From Pricia mediterranea (GTDB lineage: Bacteria > Bacteroidota > Bacteroidia > Flavobacteriales > Flavobacteriaceae), in NCBI RefSeq assembly GCF_032248455.1, contig NZ_JAVTTP010000001.1, positions 2,850,501 through 2,914,500 of the forward strand: a DNA stretch of 64,000 bases, in the 5' to 3' direction. The translations under genes were made by a program, and so were the position numbers. This document shows positions 18,823-28,043 of this stretch, piece after piece. The notes beneath the pieces were generated by a model that was not told the DNA's origin, ran no database searches, and was given only the letters and a program-made list of their open reading frames with translations. Positions within the stretch are counted from its first letter, which is position 1. Every line of letters begins with the position of its first letter.

Positions 18823-19866
18823 ATGGGTTTAAAGGAAAACTACGCCAAGGTCAAAGTCTTTTGGAACGATTCCGATAAAAAGCCCGTTCTCCTTATGCTC
18901 AAGGAGTTTTTTGGTCTTTGGGCCATAAAGAAAAGTTTTCCTATCCATTACATTATCCGGTTTCTTTACAGAAATGAGTATAAAAATCCGTACGATTATT
19001 TGGATATGAAGCAGTACCGATCTATTATACTTTCCAAGAAAAATAATCAGGAAGAGTATGTCCATTTATTAAGTGATAAATTTCTATTTTCCCTGCTTTG
19101 TGAAAAGTATGGGCTGCCAAGCCCAAAAGTGGTCAGTTATAATATGAACGGTTCTTTTTTTTACAATGGTAAAGTCCAATCGGCAGGAATTGTCGAGGAA
19201 CTGTTCGAATGTTTTAAAAATGTTCTGCAGACTTCGGGCGTTAAGAGGCTATTCATTAAATCGTTCTGCGGGTACGGCGGCACCGAAGTCTTTTTATTGG
19301 AATATTCCAGTTTAAAGGAAGACTTAAAGAAATTTGGCAATATTATTTTGACCGGTGCCTTTGTACACCAAGAAGGTATCGTTCAGCACGCCGAAGTCAA
19401 CAAAATTTATCCCCACAGTATCAACACCTTACGGGTGGAAACCTACATCGAGAACAGCGGAAAAATCAACATTCTAGGAATGGTCATGCGGTTCGGAGCT
19501 GGTGGAAAATTTGTTGACAATTTGAGTTCCGGAGGCTTCTCCGTTCCTGTTGAGCCATTAACGGGAAATTTAATGCCTAAAGGGCTACAAAGAATAAGAT
19601 TTGGGGGCAATGTATATTACCGTCATCCCGATACGGATTTCGAATTTAAGGGCTACAAAATACCCTATTTCAACGAAGCCCGGCAGCTATGCCTACAACT
19701 AGCCCAACATATACCGAATAGGCTGGTCGGTTGGGATATCGCATTAACCCCAAATGGTCCCGTGGTGATCGAAGGCAACCATACCCCGGGCATTATGCTC
19801 GGGGAAATAGGCTACGGCGGGTATGTTAAGCATCCCTTATTCAATGAAATGATCGGGAGGACATGA
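18823..19866 (+). CDS. ATP-grasp protein of the sugar-transfer-associated type
   Basis: The 347-residue product matches the ATPgrasp_ST group (PF14397): FIKSFCGYGGTEVFLL, the INTLRVETYIE motif around residue 205, GSGGFSVPVEP-like SSGGFSVPVEP, and the metal-site end VGWDIALTPNGPVVIEGN at about 305. ATP-grasp enzymes activate carboxylates as acyl phosphates for ligation. This group typically sits in capsule or exopolysaccharide loci. It overlaps the next gene by 4 bases (ATGA), so it is translationally coupled to a PaaK-like enzyme. The local sequence is distinctly AT-rich (one sampled line is 25% GC). Substrates unknown. Confidence 0.85.
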   Translation: MGLKENYAKVKVFWNDSDKKPVLLMLKEFFGLWAIKKSFPIHYIIRFLYRNEYKNPYDYLDMKQYRSIILSKKNNQEEYVHLLSDKFLFSLLCEKYGLPSPKVVSYNMNGSFFYNGKVQSAGIVEELFECFKNVLQTSGVKRLFIKSFCGYGGTEVFLLEYSSLKEDLKKFGNIILTGAFVHQEGIVQHAEVNKIYPHSINTLRVETYIENSGKINILGMVMRFGAGGKFVDNLSSGGFSVPVEPLTGNLMPKGLQRIRFGGNVYYRHPDTDFEFKGYKIPYFNEARQLCLQLAQHIPNRLVGWDIALTPNGPVVIEGNHTPGIMLGEIGYGGYVKHPLFNEMIGRT

Positions 19867-21230
19867 AAAAGGGAAGTTTTATAAAAACGAGGTTGGAAAA
19901 GTTGCGTAACCGACTTTATTGGGGTTTCGACGCGTTAAAGGGGGGCAGAACAAAAGCGCATTACGACGATATCAGGTTTATTCTCGAAAACTATGGCAGT
20001 GAAGAATCCAACAATAGGAGAGACCGACACCTTGGCGACCTTTTAGATCATGCCGTTAAGACCACGGACTTCTACAGAGAATTTTCCGGTTACGGCAATC
20101 TACAGGATTTTCCAATACTAAATAAATCCGTTATCCGGGAGAACTACCCGTCGATTCAGTCCAGTGCCTTTCGCGGGAAGGACAATTTTAAAATGTCTAC
20201 CAGCGGATCTTCGGGAACACCGTTCACGACCCTTCAGAATAAGGATAAAAAGCGACGGAATACCGCCGATGCCATTTATCTCAAGCAGCAGGCAGGTTTT
20301 GAGATCGGATATCGGCTCTATTATGTTCGCAAATGGTTCAAAATGCACAGAAGAAGCTGGCTGACCACCGAAATGAGAAACATCGACATGGTGAACGTCA
20401 CGGAATTTTCTGACGCCTACCTATCCGATCTTATTTCGACCCTGGAGAGGGACAAGTCGACAAAGGCCATACTTGCCTATTCCTCGGCCTTGCGCGATAT
20501 ATGCAAATATCTCGATAAAATCGGTTCCGGACAGGTAAACACAGAAATTTCGTGTATTATTGCCATGGCGGAAGGACTAAGCGATACTACGAGAAAAGCG
20601 CTCAAAAAATTTTTTGATGCCCCGGTGCTACTGCGTTATTCCAATATGGAAAATGGAATACTTTCCCTGCAATTGTCAGAAGTAAACAACCACCTCCAGA
20701 TAAATTGGGCAAGCTATTTCGTAGAGATCCTGCATCCGGACAAAGATATTCCGGTAAAAGAGGGAGAACTTGGGCGGGTAGTGGTAACGGACCTTTTCAA
20801 CTACTGCATGCCCTTTATACGCTATGATACTGGAGATCTTGCGCGTATGGTGCCCGATTCCGTTTTTAACGCTGCGCCCGCATTTTCAAAGGTGGAAGGT
20901 AGAACCATGGATGCCCTGTATGACACCAAGGGAAACATACAGTCCAGTTTCATTATTTTCCATTTGGAATCCTATCCGGAGATCAAACAGTTCCAATTTA
21001 TTCAGGAAGGCAAAAAGCAATATACCTTGAAACTGAATTTAGAGAGACCTTTTCGACACGGGAAACAAGTCTTGGAACTTTTAAAAGGGTATTTGGGCAA
21101 CGATGCGGAAATCGTCATAACCTACGAAAACGAAATACCCCAATTGGCATCGGGTAAAAGAAGGCTTATCATCAATAACTATAAAAAAAAGATGAAATCC
21201 AAAAATCGGCAAACGTCATCACAAACTTAA
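19863..21230 (+). CDS. PaaK/CapK-like adenylate-forming enzyme
   Basis: The 455-residue product has the adenylate-forming P-loop STSGSSGTPF near residue 112, and the FNYCMPFIRYDTGDLARM motif near 315, as in phenylacetate-CoA ligase and capsule CapK proteins. CapK-like members in polysaccharide loci are of uncertain function, perhaps activating an acid for attachment to a glycan. The 4-base overlap with the ATP-grasp gene upstream suggests that the two act in one pathway. Cytoplasmic; no signal peptide. Confidence 0.85.
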   Translation: MKKGSFIKTRLEKLRNRLYWGFDALKGGRTKAHYDDIRFILENYGSEESNNRRDRHLGDLLDHAVKTTDFYREFSGYGNLQDFPILNKSVIRENYPSIQSSAFRGKDNFKMSTSGSSGTPFTTLQNKDKKRRNTADAIYLKQQAGFEIGYRLYYVRKWFKMHRRSWLTTEMRNIDMVNVTEFSDAYLSDLISTLERDKSTKAILAYSSALRDICKYLDKIGSGQVNTEISCIIAMAEGLSDTTRKALKKFFDAPVLLRYSNMENGILSLQLSEVNNHLQINWASYFVEILHPDKDIPVKEGELGRVVVTDLFNYCMPFIRYDTGDLARMVPDSVFNAAPAFSKVEGRTMDALYDTKGNIQSSFIIFHLESYPEIKQFQFIQEGKKQYTLKLNLERPFRHGKQVLELLKGYLGNDAEIVITYENEIPQLASGKRRLIINNYKKKMKSKNRQTSSQT

Positions 21231-21349
21231 AATACCATCAGAAAATGTATCGATAAAATAAAACTTTTTAAAAAAAACTACGTATATACTCAAAACCGGC
21301 CTTCCCATTCCAATTAAAAAATCAATTTAAAATTTTATCGTTACCAAGA

Positions 21350-22399
21350 ATGAATTTATTGTTCACATGTGCCGGAAGAAGAAACTACCTACTCAAATAT
21401 TTTAAGGAAATCATCGGGAAGCAAGGGGTAATCATTGCCGTTGACAGCAACCCTTTGGCCCCGGCATTTGCCGATGCCGATCTGTCTTTCGAAATGCAAC
21501 CCGTACATCATCCGGAATATCTAGTTGAGTTGAAAGATGTTATTGACCGGTACCAGGTCGATCTGGTCATTCCGTTAAATGATATAGAGTTGCCCCTTTT
21601 GTCAAAAAACAAGTCCTATTTGGAATCGGGGGGCGCACGCGTTGTGGTATCCAATGAAAAAATCGTCTCCATTGCTTCGGATAAATGGAAAACTTTTCGC
21701 TTTTTTCAACACTTGAACATTAAAACTCCATTAAGTTTCTTGTCAGTGAACGATGCTGAAGATGCTATTTCTAATGGGCTAGTCAATTTTCCGTTGATCC
21801 TAAAGCCCAGATGGGGCAGCGCGTCTATTGGCATCAAGCAAGTGGACAACCGACGTGAACTGCGTCTTGCCTATGAGTGGCTCAACGTAGAGATAGAGAA
21901 ATCCGTATTGAACCAGATGAACTTTAGTCAAATTGACGAAGCCATCATAATTCAGGAGAAATTAACAGGACAAGAATTTGGCATGGATATCCTGAACGAT
22001 TTCGAGGGAAGGCACTATGGTTCTTTCGCCAGAAAAAAATTAATTATGCGCTCCGGGGAAACCGATAAAGCGACAACGGCAATAAGCGAACAATTTTCCG
22101 AACTGGGAAGAAAGTTATCTGGTCAGACCAAACACATCGGAATAATGGACTGCGACTTTTTTTTGGCAAACGACCAAGTCTATTTTCTGGAAATGAACCC
22201 ACGGTTTGGGGGAGGGTATCCATTATCACATGCCGGAGGAGTGAACGTACCTGGCATTTATATAGAATGGTCAAAGGGAAACAGGAACGTGTCAGAGTAC
22301 GACAATTACATCGACAACCTGACTTTTTCGAAATGTGATACCGTCGTAAATGTTCCTAAACAGAATAGATTGAATGTTGAGAGTATCCTGTCCCTGTAA
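21350..22399 (+). CDS. ATP-grasp protein (carbamoyl-phosphate-synthase-like)
   Basis: The 349-residue product starts MNLLFTCAGRRNYLLKYF, the pre-ATP-grasp Rossmann-like domain typical of PylC/CarB-like ligases in glycan loci. The ATP-grasp core follows: FPLILKPRWGSASIGIKQV near 145, DIIQEKLTGQEFGMD-like IIIQEKLTGQEFGMD near 203, and FFLEMNPRFGGGYPLSHAGG near 280. It would ligate an amino acid or other carboxylate to an acceptor. It lies 119 bases after the PaaK-like gene and before a sugar-phosphate transferase, so a role in decorating a surface glycan is likely. Confidence 0.85.
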   Translation: MNLLFTCAGRRNYLLKYFKEIIGKQGVIIAVDSNPLAPAFADADLSFEMQPVHHPEYLVELKDVIDRYQVDLVIPLNDIELPLLSKNKSYLESGGARVVVSNEKIVSIASDKWKTFRFFQHLNIKTPLSFLSVNDAEDAISNGLVNFPLILKPRWGSASIGIKQVDNRRELRLAYEWLNVEIEKSVLNQMNFSQIDEAIIIQEKLTGQEFGMDILNDFEGRHYGSFARKKLIMRSGETDKATTAISEQFSELGRKLSGQTKHIGIMDCDFFLANDQVYFLEMNPRFGGGYPLSHAGGVNVPGIYIEWSKGNRNVSEYDNYIDNLTFSKCDTVVNVPKQNRLNVESILSL

Positions 22400-22463
22400 T
22401 TTTTGTCCATCGTGAAATCCGTCAATAGGGGACGAATTTCTGTATCAAAGATTTTCAAATAAA

Positions 22464-23147
22464 ATGATCCAAGCTCGTGGAATGTACGGAACCTTTGTAA
22501 AGCCTCTATTTGACTTCGTCTTTGCTCTTTTGTTCACTATTCTTCTGTTTCCGATCTATACGGTAATCTATTTACTATTATTGACCGGAAGAACCGACGA
22601 CCCCCTGTTTTTCCAATCCAGGCCCGGCAAGGACAATAAAATCTTTAACATCGTAAAATTCAAAACGATGACCGATGGGAAAAATGCCCAGGGCGAGCTG
22701 CTACCGGACGACGATAGAGTTACCCCGTTAGGTGCATTTTTAAGAAGAACTTCCTTGGATGAACTGCCACAACTGTTGAGCGTGTTGAATGGAGATATGA
22801 GCATCGTTGGGCCTCGCCCGCTGCGGGTCAGATACCTGCCCTATTATTCTTCAAGAGAGGCATTGCGCCATACGGTAAAGCCCGGTATTACGGGATTGGC
22901 GCAAGTCTCGGGAAGGAATAGCCTGTCCTGGGACAAAAGACTGGAAATGGACGCCTCGTATGTGGAAAAGATGGGGTTTGTACTGGATTGCAAGATTATC
23001 TTGAAGACTTTTATAAAAGTATTCGATAGCTCCGGAATCGAGTTCTCGGACGAGCCCGATAGTTTGGACGAATACCGATGCGGCAAACAATGGAAAGTCT
23101 CTGGAAAGAAAGATGGTGGCAACCCTGAAGACACTGGGCTAAGCTGA
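22464..23147 (+). CDS. Sugar-1-phosphate transferase (monotopic PGT, PF02397)
   Basis: The 227-residue product has one N-terminal hydrophobic segment (FVFALLFTILLFPIYTVIYLL) followed by the polyprenyl-phosphate glycosyl-1-phosphate transferase core: FQSRPGKDNKIFNIVKFKTM, FLRRTSLDELPQLLSVLNGD, MSIVGPRPL and the KPGITGLAQVSGRN stretch. This is the compact, PglC-like form lacking the four-helix N-terminal domain. It starts lipid-linked glycan synthesis by moving a sugar phosphate to undecaprenyl phosphate at the inner membrane. It closes the four-gene glycan-assembly block. Confidence 0.93.
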   Translation: MIQARGMYGTFVKPLFDFVFALLFTILLFPIYTVIYLLLLTGRTDDPLFFQSRPGKDNKIFNIVKFKTMTDGKNAQGELLPDDDRVTPLGAFLRRTSLDELPQLLSVLNGDMSIVGPRPLRVRYLPYYSSREALRHTVKPGITGLAQVSGRNSLSWDKRLEMDASYVEKMGFVLDCKIILKTFIKVFDSSGIEFSDEPDSLDEYRCGKQWKVSGKKDGGNPEDTGLS

Positions 23148-23154
23148 CTCTTAA

Positions 23155-23180
23155 AGCAGCGCGTGCTGCGATGGTTTTTA
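23155..23180 (+). terminator. Possible intrinsic terminator after the glycan-assembly block
   Basis: GCAGC-GCGT-GCTGC forms a short GC-rich hairpin 8 bases after the sugar transferase stop, followed after a few bases by TTTTT. The stem is only 5 bp, so this is tentative. Confidence 0.35.
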
Positions 23181-23355
23181 ACTGTCGTTCTGTCGGATGC
23201 CGACCTTCCTGCAATAAAATGTTCGGCTATTTCAAGAAATTGAATTCTTTGTCCTAAGTTTACGGTTCTGAATCTATTCTGGGCTGCTGTTCGGAACCAA
23301 GAGTCAACCAAATACGGGTAACCGTCCAAGAACAATCATCCTAAAAAGCGGAACA

Positions 23356-24294
23356 ATGAAAAAAGCAACATCACTATTGTGTTTGAAATCCATCGCCCTA
23401 GCGCTCATTTTTATCGGCCTATCTTGTAAGGATAATCCCTCCAAGAAAACGACTGCGGACACTTCTGCAGTCGAAAACGGGACTTCGGTCTCCGGCTCGG
23501 AAAGGCTAGGTGGGCTGGCCCTATATACTGTCCGCGACGCGATGGGGGATAATCCTAAGGAAACCCTGCAAAAAGTGGCGCGAGCGGGATACAAAAACAT
23601 CGAGGCGGCCGGATATAAAGACGGTACGTTTTATGGGATGGCTCCGAAGGACTTCAAGTCATATGTGGACAGTTTGGGGCTTGCACCCGTCAGCACCCAT
23701 CAGGGCAGCGTAAATCTGGAGAATGCCGATGCCATGATGGCAGATGTCAAAGCGGCCGGATTCGAATACTTCGTAGTGCCCGTGCCCCCAATGGGTATGT
23801 TCACGTATAATGCGGAAACCCGCAGCATGGACATGAAAGGCACAGTCGAAGAACTGGCCGATATCCTGGACCAGCTGGGTGAAAAAGCCAACGCGGCAGG
23901 GCTAAAACTACTCTATCATAACCACGATTTTGAATTCAAGCAAAATAAGGACGGGGTCGTCATTATCGATTATCTATTGGAAAACTGCGACCCAGAGCTG
24001 GTCAATTTTCAGATGGACCTCTATTGGGTGGCTAAGGCGGGGGCCGACCCGGTCGCCTATTTTGAGAAATACCCGGGCCGTTTCAAGGAATGGCACGTCA
24101 AGGATATGGACGACCAGGGCCGTTTTGCCCCTATCGGCAAGGGCAGCATCGATTTTGAAAGTATTTTAGCCCAAAAGGAGCTTTCGGGGATGGAATATTA
24201 CTTTGTGGAGCAGGATAAAACCTTCGATGGACTACAACCCTTAGAGGCCATTGAAATTAGCCATGAGGGTATCAAAAACATCGGGTTTGAATAA
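23356..24294 (+). CDS. TIM-barrel sugar isomerase/epimerase-like lipoprotein
   Basis: The 312-residue product has a lipoprotein signal (IGLSC) and a low-complexity linker, then a xylose-isomerase-like TIM barrel (AP endonuclease 2 family): GLALYTVRD start, LLYHNHDFEF near residue 193, NFQMDLYWVAKAGADP near 215, and EWHVKDMDDQGRF. These His, Asp and Glu residues would form the divalent-metal site. Cytoplasmic relatives isomerise sugars or act in inositol catabolism; an exported form suggests work on periplasmic keto-sugars. The next gene is an exported Gfo/Idh/MocA protein, which supports a joint periplasmic oxidation/isomerisation step. Confidence 0.85.
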   Translation: MKKATSLLCLKSIALALIFIGLSCKDNPSKKTTADTSAVENGTSVSGSERLGGLALYTVRDAMGDNPKETLQKVARAGYKNIEAAGYKDGTFYGMAPKDFKSYVDSLGLAPVSTHQGSVNLENADAMMADVKAAGFEYFVVPVPPMGMFTYNAETRSMDMKGTVEELADILDQLGEKANAAGLKLLYHNHDFEFKQNKDGVVIIDYLLENCDPELVNFQMDLYWVAKAGADPVAYFEKYPGRFKEWHVKDMDDQGRFAPIGKGSIDFESILAQKELSGMEYYFVEQDKTFDGLQPLEAIEISHEGIKNIGFE

Positions 24295-24373
24295 ATCTTG
24301 GCCTAAATCGATATCAGTGGGCCCATCACCAATGTACTTCAGGGATGCGACACCATAGAAAGTAATTTACGAC

Positions 24374-25444
24374 ATGAAATTTATCTATCTCATCGCGATT
24401 TTGACGCTTACAGGGCAGCACACTTTCGGACAGGTTCGGTTGAAGGTGGCCGTAGTCGGCCTGAGCCACGACCATGCCCATGAAATAATGCGAGCCTATA
24501 GCGGTGACAGAATAGACTTGTTGGGCATAGCGGAAAAGAACCAGGATTTGATCGCCCGTTACCAAAAGGACTATCAAGTGCCCGACCATCTTTTTTTTTC
24601 CGATACGGCGACGATGCTCAATGAGGTGACGCCCGACGTGGTTATGGCCTATAATCCCATCAATGAACATTTGGCGGTAGCAGAAGTATGCCTGCCCATG
24701 AAGATTCCGTTGATGGTGGAAAAACCTTTGGCGACCACGGTGGCCGATGCCGAAAAAATGGCCAAACTGGCCCGCGATAACGATACTTATCTGTTGACCA
24801 ACTTCGAGACTACTTGGTACGCCAGCAATCAACGGTTAAAGACCATGGTGGGGGAGTCCGCTTTCGGAAATATAACCAAAATGATTGCCAAAGACGGACA
24901 CGAAGGCCCCAAGGAAATCGGTTGTAGCAAAGAATTTCTCTCCTGGCTCACCGACCCGATAAAAAATGGAGGGGGAGCGGTGATGGATTTCGGTTGTTAC
25001 GGGGCCAATTTGATGACCTGGCTCCAGAAGGGCAAACGACCGATTGCGGTGACAGCGGTACTGAAACAAATGAAACCGGAAGTGTATCCGAATGTCGATG
25101 ACGACGCTACGATTACGTTGGAATACGAAAATGCCATCGGAATCATCGAAGCTTCCTGGAACTGGTCGTATGGCATAAAAAGTCTCGAGGTTTATGGGGC
25201 AAGTGCATCGTATCACGCCCCGAACGGAAAGACGTTGATCAAAAATACGAATGCTGTGGATGGAGATGAAATAAACGTGGCGCAGAACGACTATCAAGAC
25301 CATATTACCTATTTGGAGGCAGTGCTCTCAGGGAATTTGAAACCCGAAAACGATCTCTCGTCGCTGTCGAACAACCTGATTGTGGTCGAGATTTTAGAAG
25401 CGGCCAAGAAATCGGCGGAGACGGGCATGAGGGTGGAATTGTAG
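24374..25444 (+). CDS. Exported Gfo/Idh/MocA-family oxidoreductase
   Basis: The 356-residue product has a Sec signal peptide (MKFIYLIAILTLTGQHTFGQ) directly followed by the Rossmann strand RLKVAVVGLSHDHAHEI. The catalytic-region motif MVEKPLATT lies near residue 118 and the GGAVMDFGCYGANLMTW stretch near 203. Family enzymes are NAD(P)-dependent; an exported form implies tightly bound cofactor, as known for glucose-fructose oxidoreductase and GH109. It lies 79 bases after the TIM-barrel lipoprotein gene. Substrate unknown. Confidence 0.87.
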   Translation: MKFIYLIAILTLTGQHTFGQVRLKVAVVGLSHDHAHEIMRAYSGDRIDLLGIAEKNQDLIARYQKDYQVPDHLFFSDTATMLNEVTPDVVMAYNPINEHLAVAEVCLPMKIPLMVEKPLATTVADAEKMAKLARDNDTYLLTNFETTWYASNQRLKTMVGESAFGNITKMIAKDGHEGPKEIGCSKEFLSWLTDPIKNGGGAVMDFGCYGANLMTWLQKGKRPIAVTAVLKQMKPEVYPNVDDDATITLEYENAIGIIEASWNWSYGIKSLEVYGASASYHAPNGKTLIKNTNAVDGDEINVAQNDYQDHITYLEAVLSGNLKPENDLSSLSNNLIVVEILEAAKKSAETGMRVEL

Positions 25445-25549
25445 CTTGGTCCAAAGAGCATACGCCGTATCTTCCTGGCACATTATCGATTCAAATGAAT
25501 ATCTTTAAGCTTGATTTGTCCCCCATCCTAAAATAACCGAACCAAACCC

Positions 25550-27757
25550 ATGTCCTTCCCTAAGATTTTCGTTCTATTCTTTGTGGGATCCCTTAGCTGG
25601 ATAAGTGCAGCTTCCCAGGATCTAGCCAACAATATACCTATAAGCAAGCGTCCGGTGATGACCGCAACGGCGCTAGAAAATAATCCCGAAATCGACGGCG
25701 ATGTCCTGAACGACGCCGTTTGGCAGGGAGTCCCGGTATTCGGTGACCTGACCCAAGTGCAGCCGAATTTTGGTAGGCCGGCCAGTGAGAAGACCGAGAT
25801 CAGGATAGGCTATACCACCGAGACGTTCTACCTGTCTGTGGTCTGCTATGATAAACGGCCCGATAAACTGGTGGTCTCCGATGCACGTCGCGATGCCAAT
25901 CTGGACAATACCGATGCCTTCATCTTTATTTTGGACACCTATAAAGATGGCCAGAACGGTTTCGTATTCGGCACGAACTCCATCGGGATCGAATACGATG
26001 CGCAGGTCGATAATGAGGGGCAGGGCAATAACAACGTTAACCGGCAACAGACCGGTACCATTGGCGGATTCAATTTGAACTGGGACGGCTCTTGGGAGGT
26101 CAAGACCGAAGTAGGCGACTACGGATGGAGCGCCGAGTTCGCCATTCCCCTGCGTACCTTGCGCTTTCAGCCGGGGGACTGGGGCATCAATTTTCGCAGG
26201 AATATTCGGAAGACCAATGAAATCGCCTATTGGTCGCCGCTGCCCGTCAGTTTTAACCTGAACCGACTCTCCTTGGCGGGTACCTTGACGGGATTGGAAT
26301 TGCGGACGCCCGGTAATTTAAAGGTAATACCCTATGTGCTCGGCCAACTTTCAAGGGATTTCACGGCGGTAGATTCGAAATCGGACTTCAGGTTCGAGGC
26401 CGGGGGCGATGTCAAATACAGCATTACCCCGAGCCTGACGCTCGACCTGACCTATAATACCGATTTCGCCCAGGTCGAGGTCGACGAACAACAGGTAAAC
26501 CTGGATCGCTTTAACCTTTTCTTTCCCGAAAAAAGACCGTTTTTTCTTGAGAATGCGGGACTCTTCAGTGTGGGGAGTCCGGGGGAGGTCGACCTGTTCT
26601 TCAGCCGTCGTATCGGTATCGGAGATGACGGTACTAGCGTACCCATCATCGGCGGTGCCAGATTGTCCGGAAAGGTGGGTCGCACCAACGTCGGGATGTT
26701 GACCATGTTCACCGAGGATGTGGAGGAGGCGGCCATTGAAGAAAACAACTTTACCGTAGGCCGGGTCAACCACGAATTTAAGGGAAGGTCGGCACTAGGA
26801 GCCATGTGGGTGTCGAAAAAAGGCCTCCAAACCGACGACAATTTTAACCGTACCCTCGCCATCGACGGGAAATGGGGGTTGGGCCGCAAGGCGAGACTCT
26901 CGGGATTCTATGCCCGTTCCGCCGATGCCAAGGAATCCACAGATGGCCACGCCTTTCAACTAAAGGGCGATTACAAATGGAACAACTGGGAGGCAAGGGC
27001 CGCCTATACCGAGGTAGGACAAGGCTTTAATCCCGAGGTGGGCTTTTTGCTGCGCCCGTCATTTCGCAAGCCGGAAGGTTTTTTGATGTATCATCTCAGA
27101 CCCAAAAATGAAGATGCCAAAATTTTGGAATACCGGCCTCACGTATCCTACCAGGGATATTGGAACTTCGATGGTTTTCTCGAAACAGGATTTTTGCACG
27201 TCGACAACCATTGGGAGTTCAAAAACGGATTGGAAATCCATACCGGCGTAAACTTTACCACGGAGGGGGTGCTGGAGCCCTTTGAAATTTCGCAGGGGGT
27301 CACGGTCGCCCCCGGTACCTATAGGCATGCCGAAGCTGCCCTGGTTTTTTTTACCAATCAGAGCAAACCGGTCTCTGTCAACATCAGGTCGAATACCGGA
27401 GGGTCTTTCGGGGGTACCCGATCGGTCAATACGGCCACCTTGCGCCTAAGGGCCGGCGACAAGTTCAACGCCGCTTTCACCTATCTGTACAACCGCTTCG
27501 ACCTTCCAGGGGGCGACTTTACGGCCAATGTGTTCCGGAGCCAGATCTCGTACTCCTTCAAGCCCAATATCTACTTGCAGGGGTTGGTGCAGAATAACAC
27601 GGTGGACAAGCTTTGGGCGTTCAACTTCCGTTTTGGGTGGCTGCAGCGCGCCAATACCGGTCTGTTCGTTGTTTATAATCACAATTTGTTGGATGGAGGC
27701 CCGCTGAACAACAGCTTTATCATCAAATATACCCGTATGTTCGATTTGTTGAAATAG
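25550..27757 (+). CDS. CBM9-like / DUF5916 outer-membrane barrel protein
   Basis: The 735-residue product has a signal peptide (MSFPKIFVLFFVGSLSWISAASQ), an N-terminal carbohydrate-binding-9-like domain (about 45-235: NPEIDGDVLNDAVWQGVP, TEIRIGYTTETFYLSVVCYD, DWGINFRRNIRKTNE), and a long C-terminal beta-strand-rich region with LFFPEKRPFFLENAGLFS near 330 and repeated barrel-like strands to the end. DUF5916 proteins are common in Bacteroidota, and their substrate and activity are not established. It probably sits in the outer membrane. It follows exported sugar enzymes on the same strand. Confidence 0.85.
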   Translation: MSFPKIFVLFFVGSLSWISAASQDLANNIPISKRPVMTATALENNPEIDGDVLNDAVWQGVPVFGDLTQVQPNFGRPASEKTEIRIGYTTETFYLSVVCYDKRPDKLVVSDARRDANLDNTDAFIFILDTYKDGQNGFVFGTNSIGIEYDAQVDNEGQGNNNVNRQQTGTIGGFNLNWDGSWEVKTEVGDYGWSAEFAIPLRTLRFQPGDWGINFRRNIRKTNEIAYWSPLPVSFNLNRLSLAGTLTGLELRTPGNLKVIPYVLGQLSRDFTAVDSKSDFRFEAGGDVKYSITPSLTLDLTYNTDFAQVEVDEQQVNLDRFNLFFPEKRPFFLENAGLFSVGSPGEVDLFFSRRIGIGDDGTSVPIIGGARLSGKVGRTNVGMLTMFTEDVEEAAIEENNFTVGRVNHEFKGRSALGAMWVSKKGLQTDDNFNRTLAIDGKWGLGRKARLSGFYARSADAKESTDGHAFQLKGDYKWNNWEARAAYTEVGQGFNPEVGFLLRPSFRKPEGFLMYHLRPKNEDAKILEYRPHVSYQGYWNFDGFLETGFLHVDNHWEFKNGLEIHTGVNFTTEGVLEPFEISQGVTVAPGTYRHAEAALVFFTNQSKPVSVNIRSNTGGSFGGTRSVNTATLRLRAGDKFNAAFTYLYNRFDLPGGDFTANVFRSQISYSFKPNIYLQGLVQNNTVDKLWAFNFRFGWLQRANTGLFVVYNHNLLDGGPLNNSFIIKYTRMFDLLK

Positions 27758-27843
27758 GGGGGAGACGTAACCCTGGCCGGGCCTTTCATCCTCTAGCCGC
27801 TTTACCTTCGCCAATTTTTATCCCGGTAGGCTCGGGAATAAAA

Positions 27844-27870
27844 GACAGAAAGATCAAGAAAGAAAGACTG
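27844..27870 (+). repeat. Purine-rich dispersed repeat, copy 2
   Basis: GACAGAAAGATCAAGAAAG with a short tail differs at a few positions from the copies at 17466-17492 and 37734-37760. It lies between convergent genes. Confidence 0.5.
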
Positions 27871-27934
27871 AAAATCATTTCCGGGAGTTAAAAAAGACCC
27901 GCCACTGCCAAGGAATACTTTTGAGTTCTTGACC

Positions 27935-28034
27935 ATCTTTATTCTTTATTCTTTATTCTTTCTTCTTTTCGTCTTTTTGTCCTTTTTGCCTTCCTCCAGC
28001 CCTTTTGTCTTTCCTCCTTTCGTCCTTTTGTCCA
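27935..28034. repeat. Pyrimidine tract with TTTATTC and CTTTTGTC-like units
   Basis: The tract opens with three tandem TTTATTC units (27938-27958) and continues with degenerate CTTTTTGTC/CTTTCGTC units up to the stop codon of the minus-strand sulfatase. On the minus strand it reads as GGACAAAAGGACGAAAG, similar to the array at 59296-59343. It probably belongs to the same intergenic repeat family. Confidence 0.45.
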
Positions 28035-28043
28035 TTGAGGGCA

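Noticed and set aside
27815-27844. Hairpin TCCCG-GTAGGCT-CGGGA between convergent genes as a terminator
   Set aside because: T-run and A-run lie on the wrong sides for termination in either direction, and the stem has a bulge.
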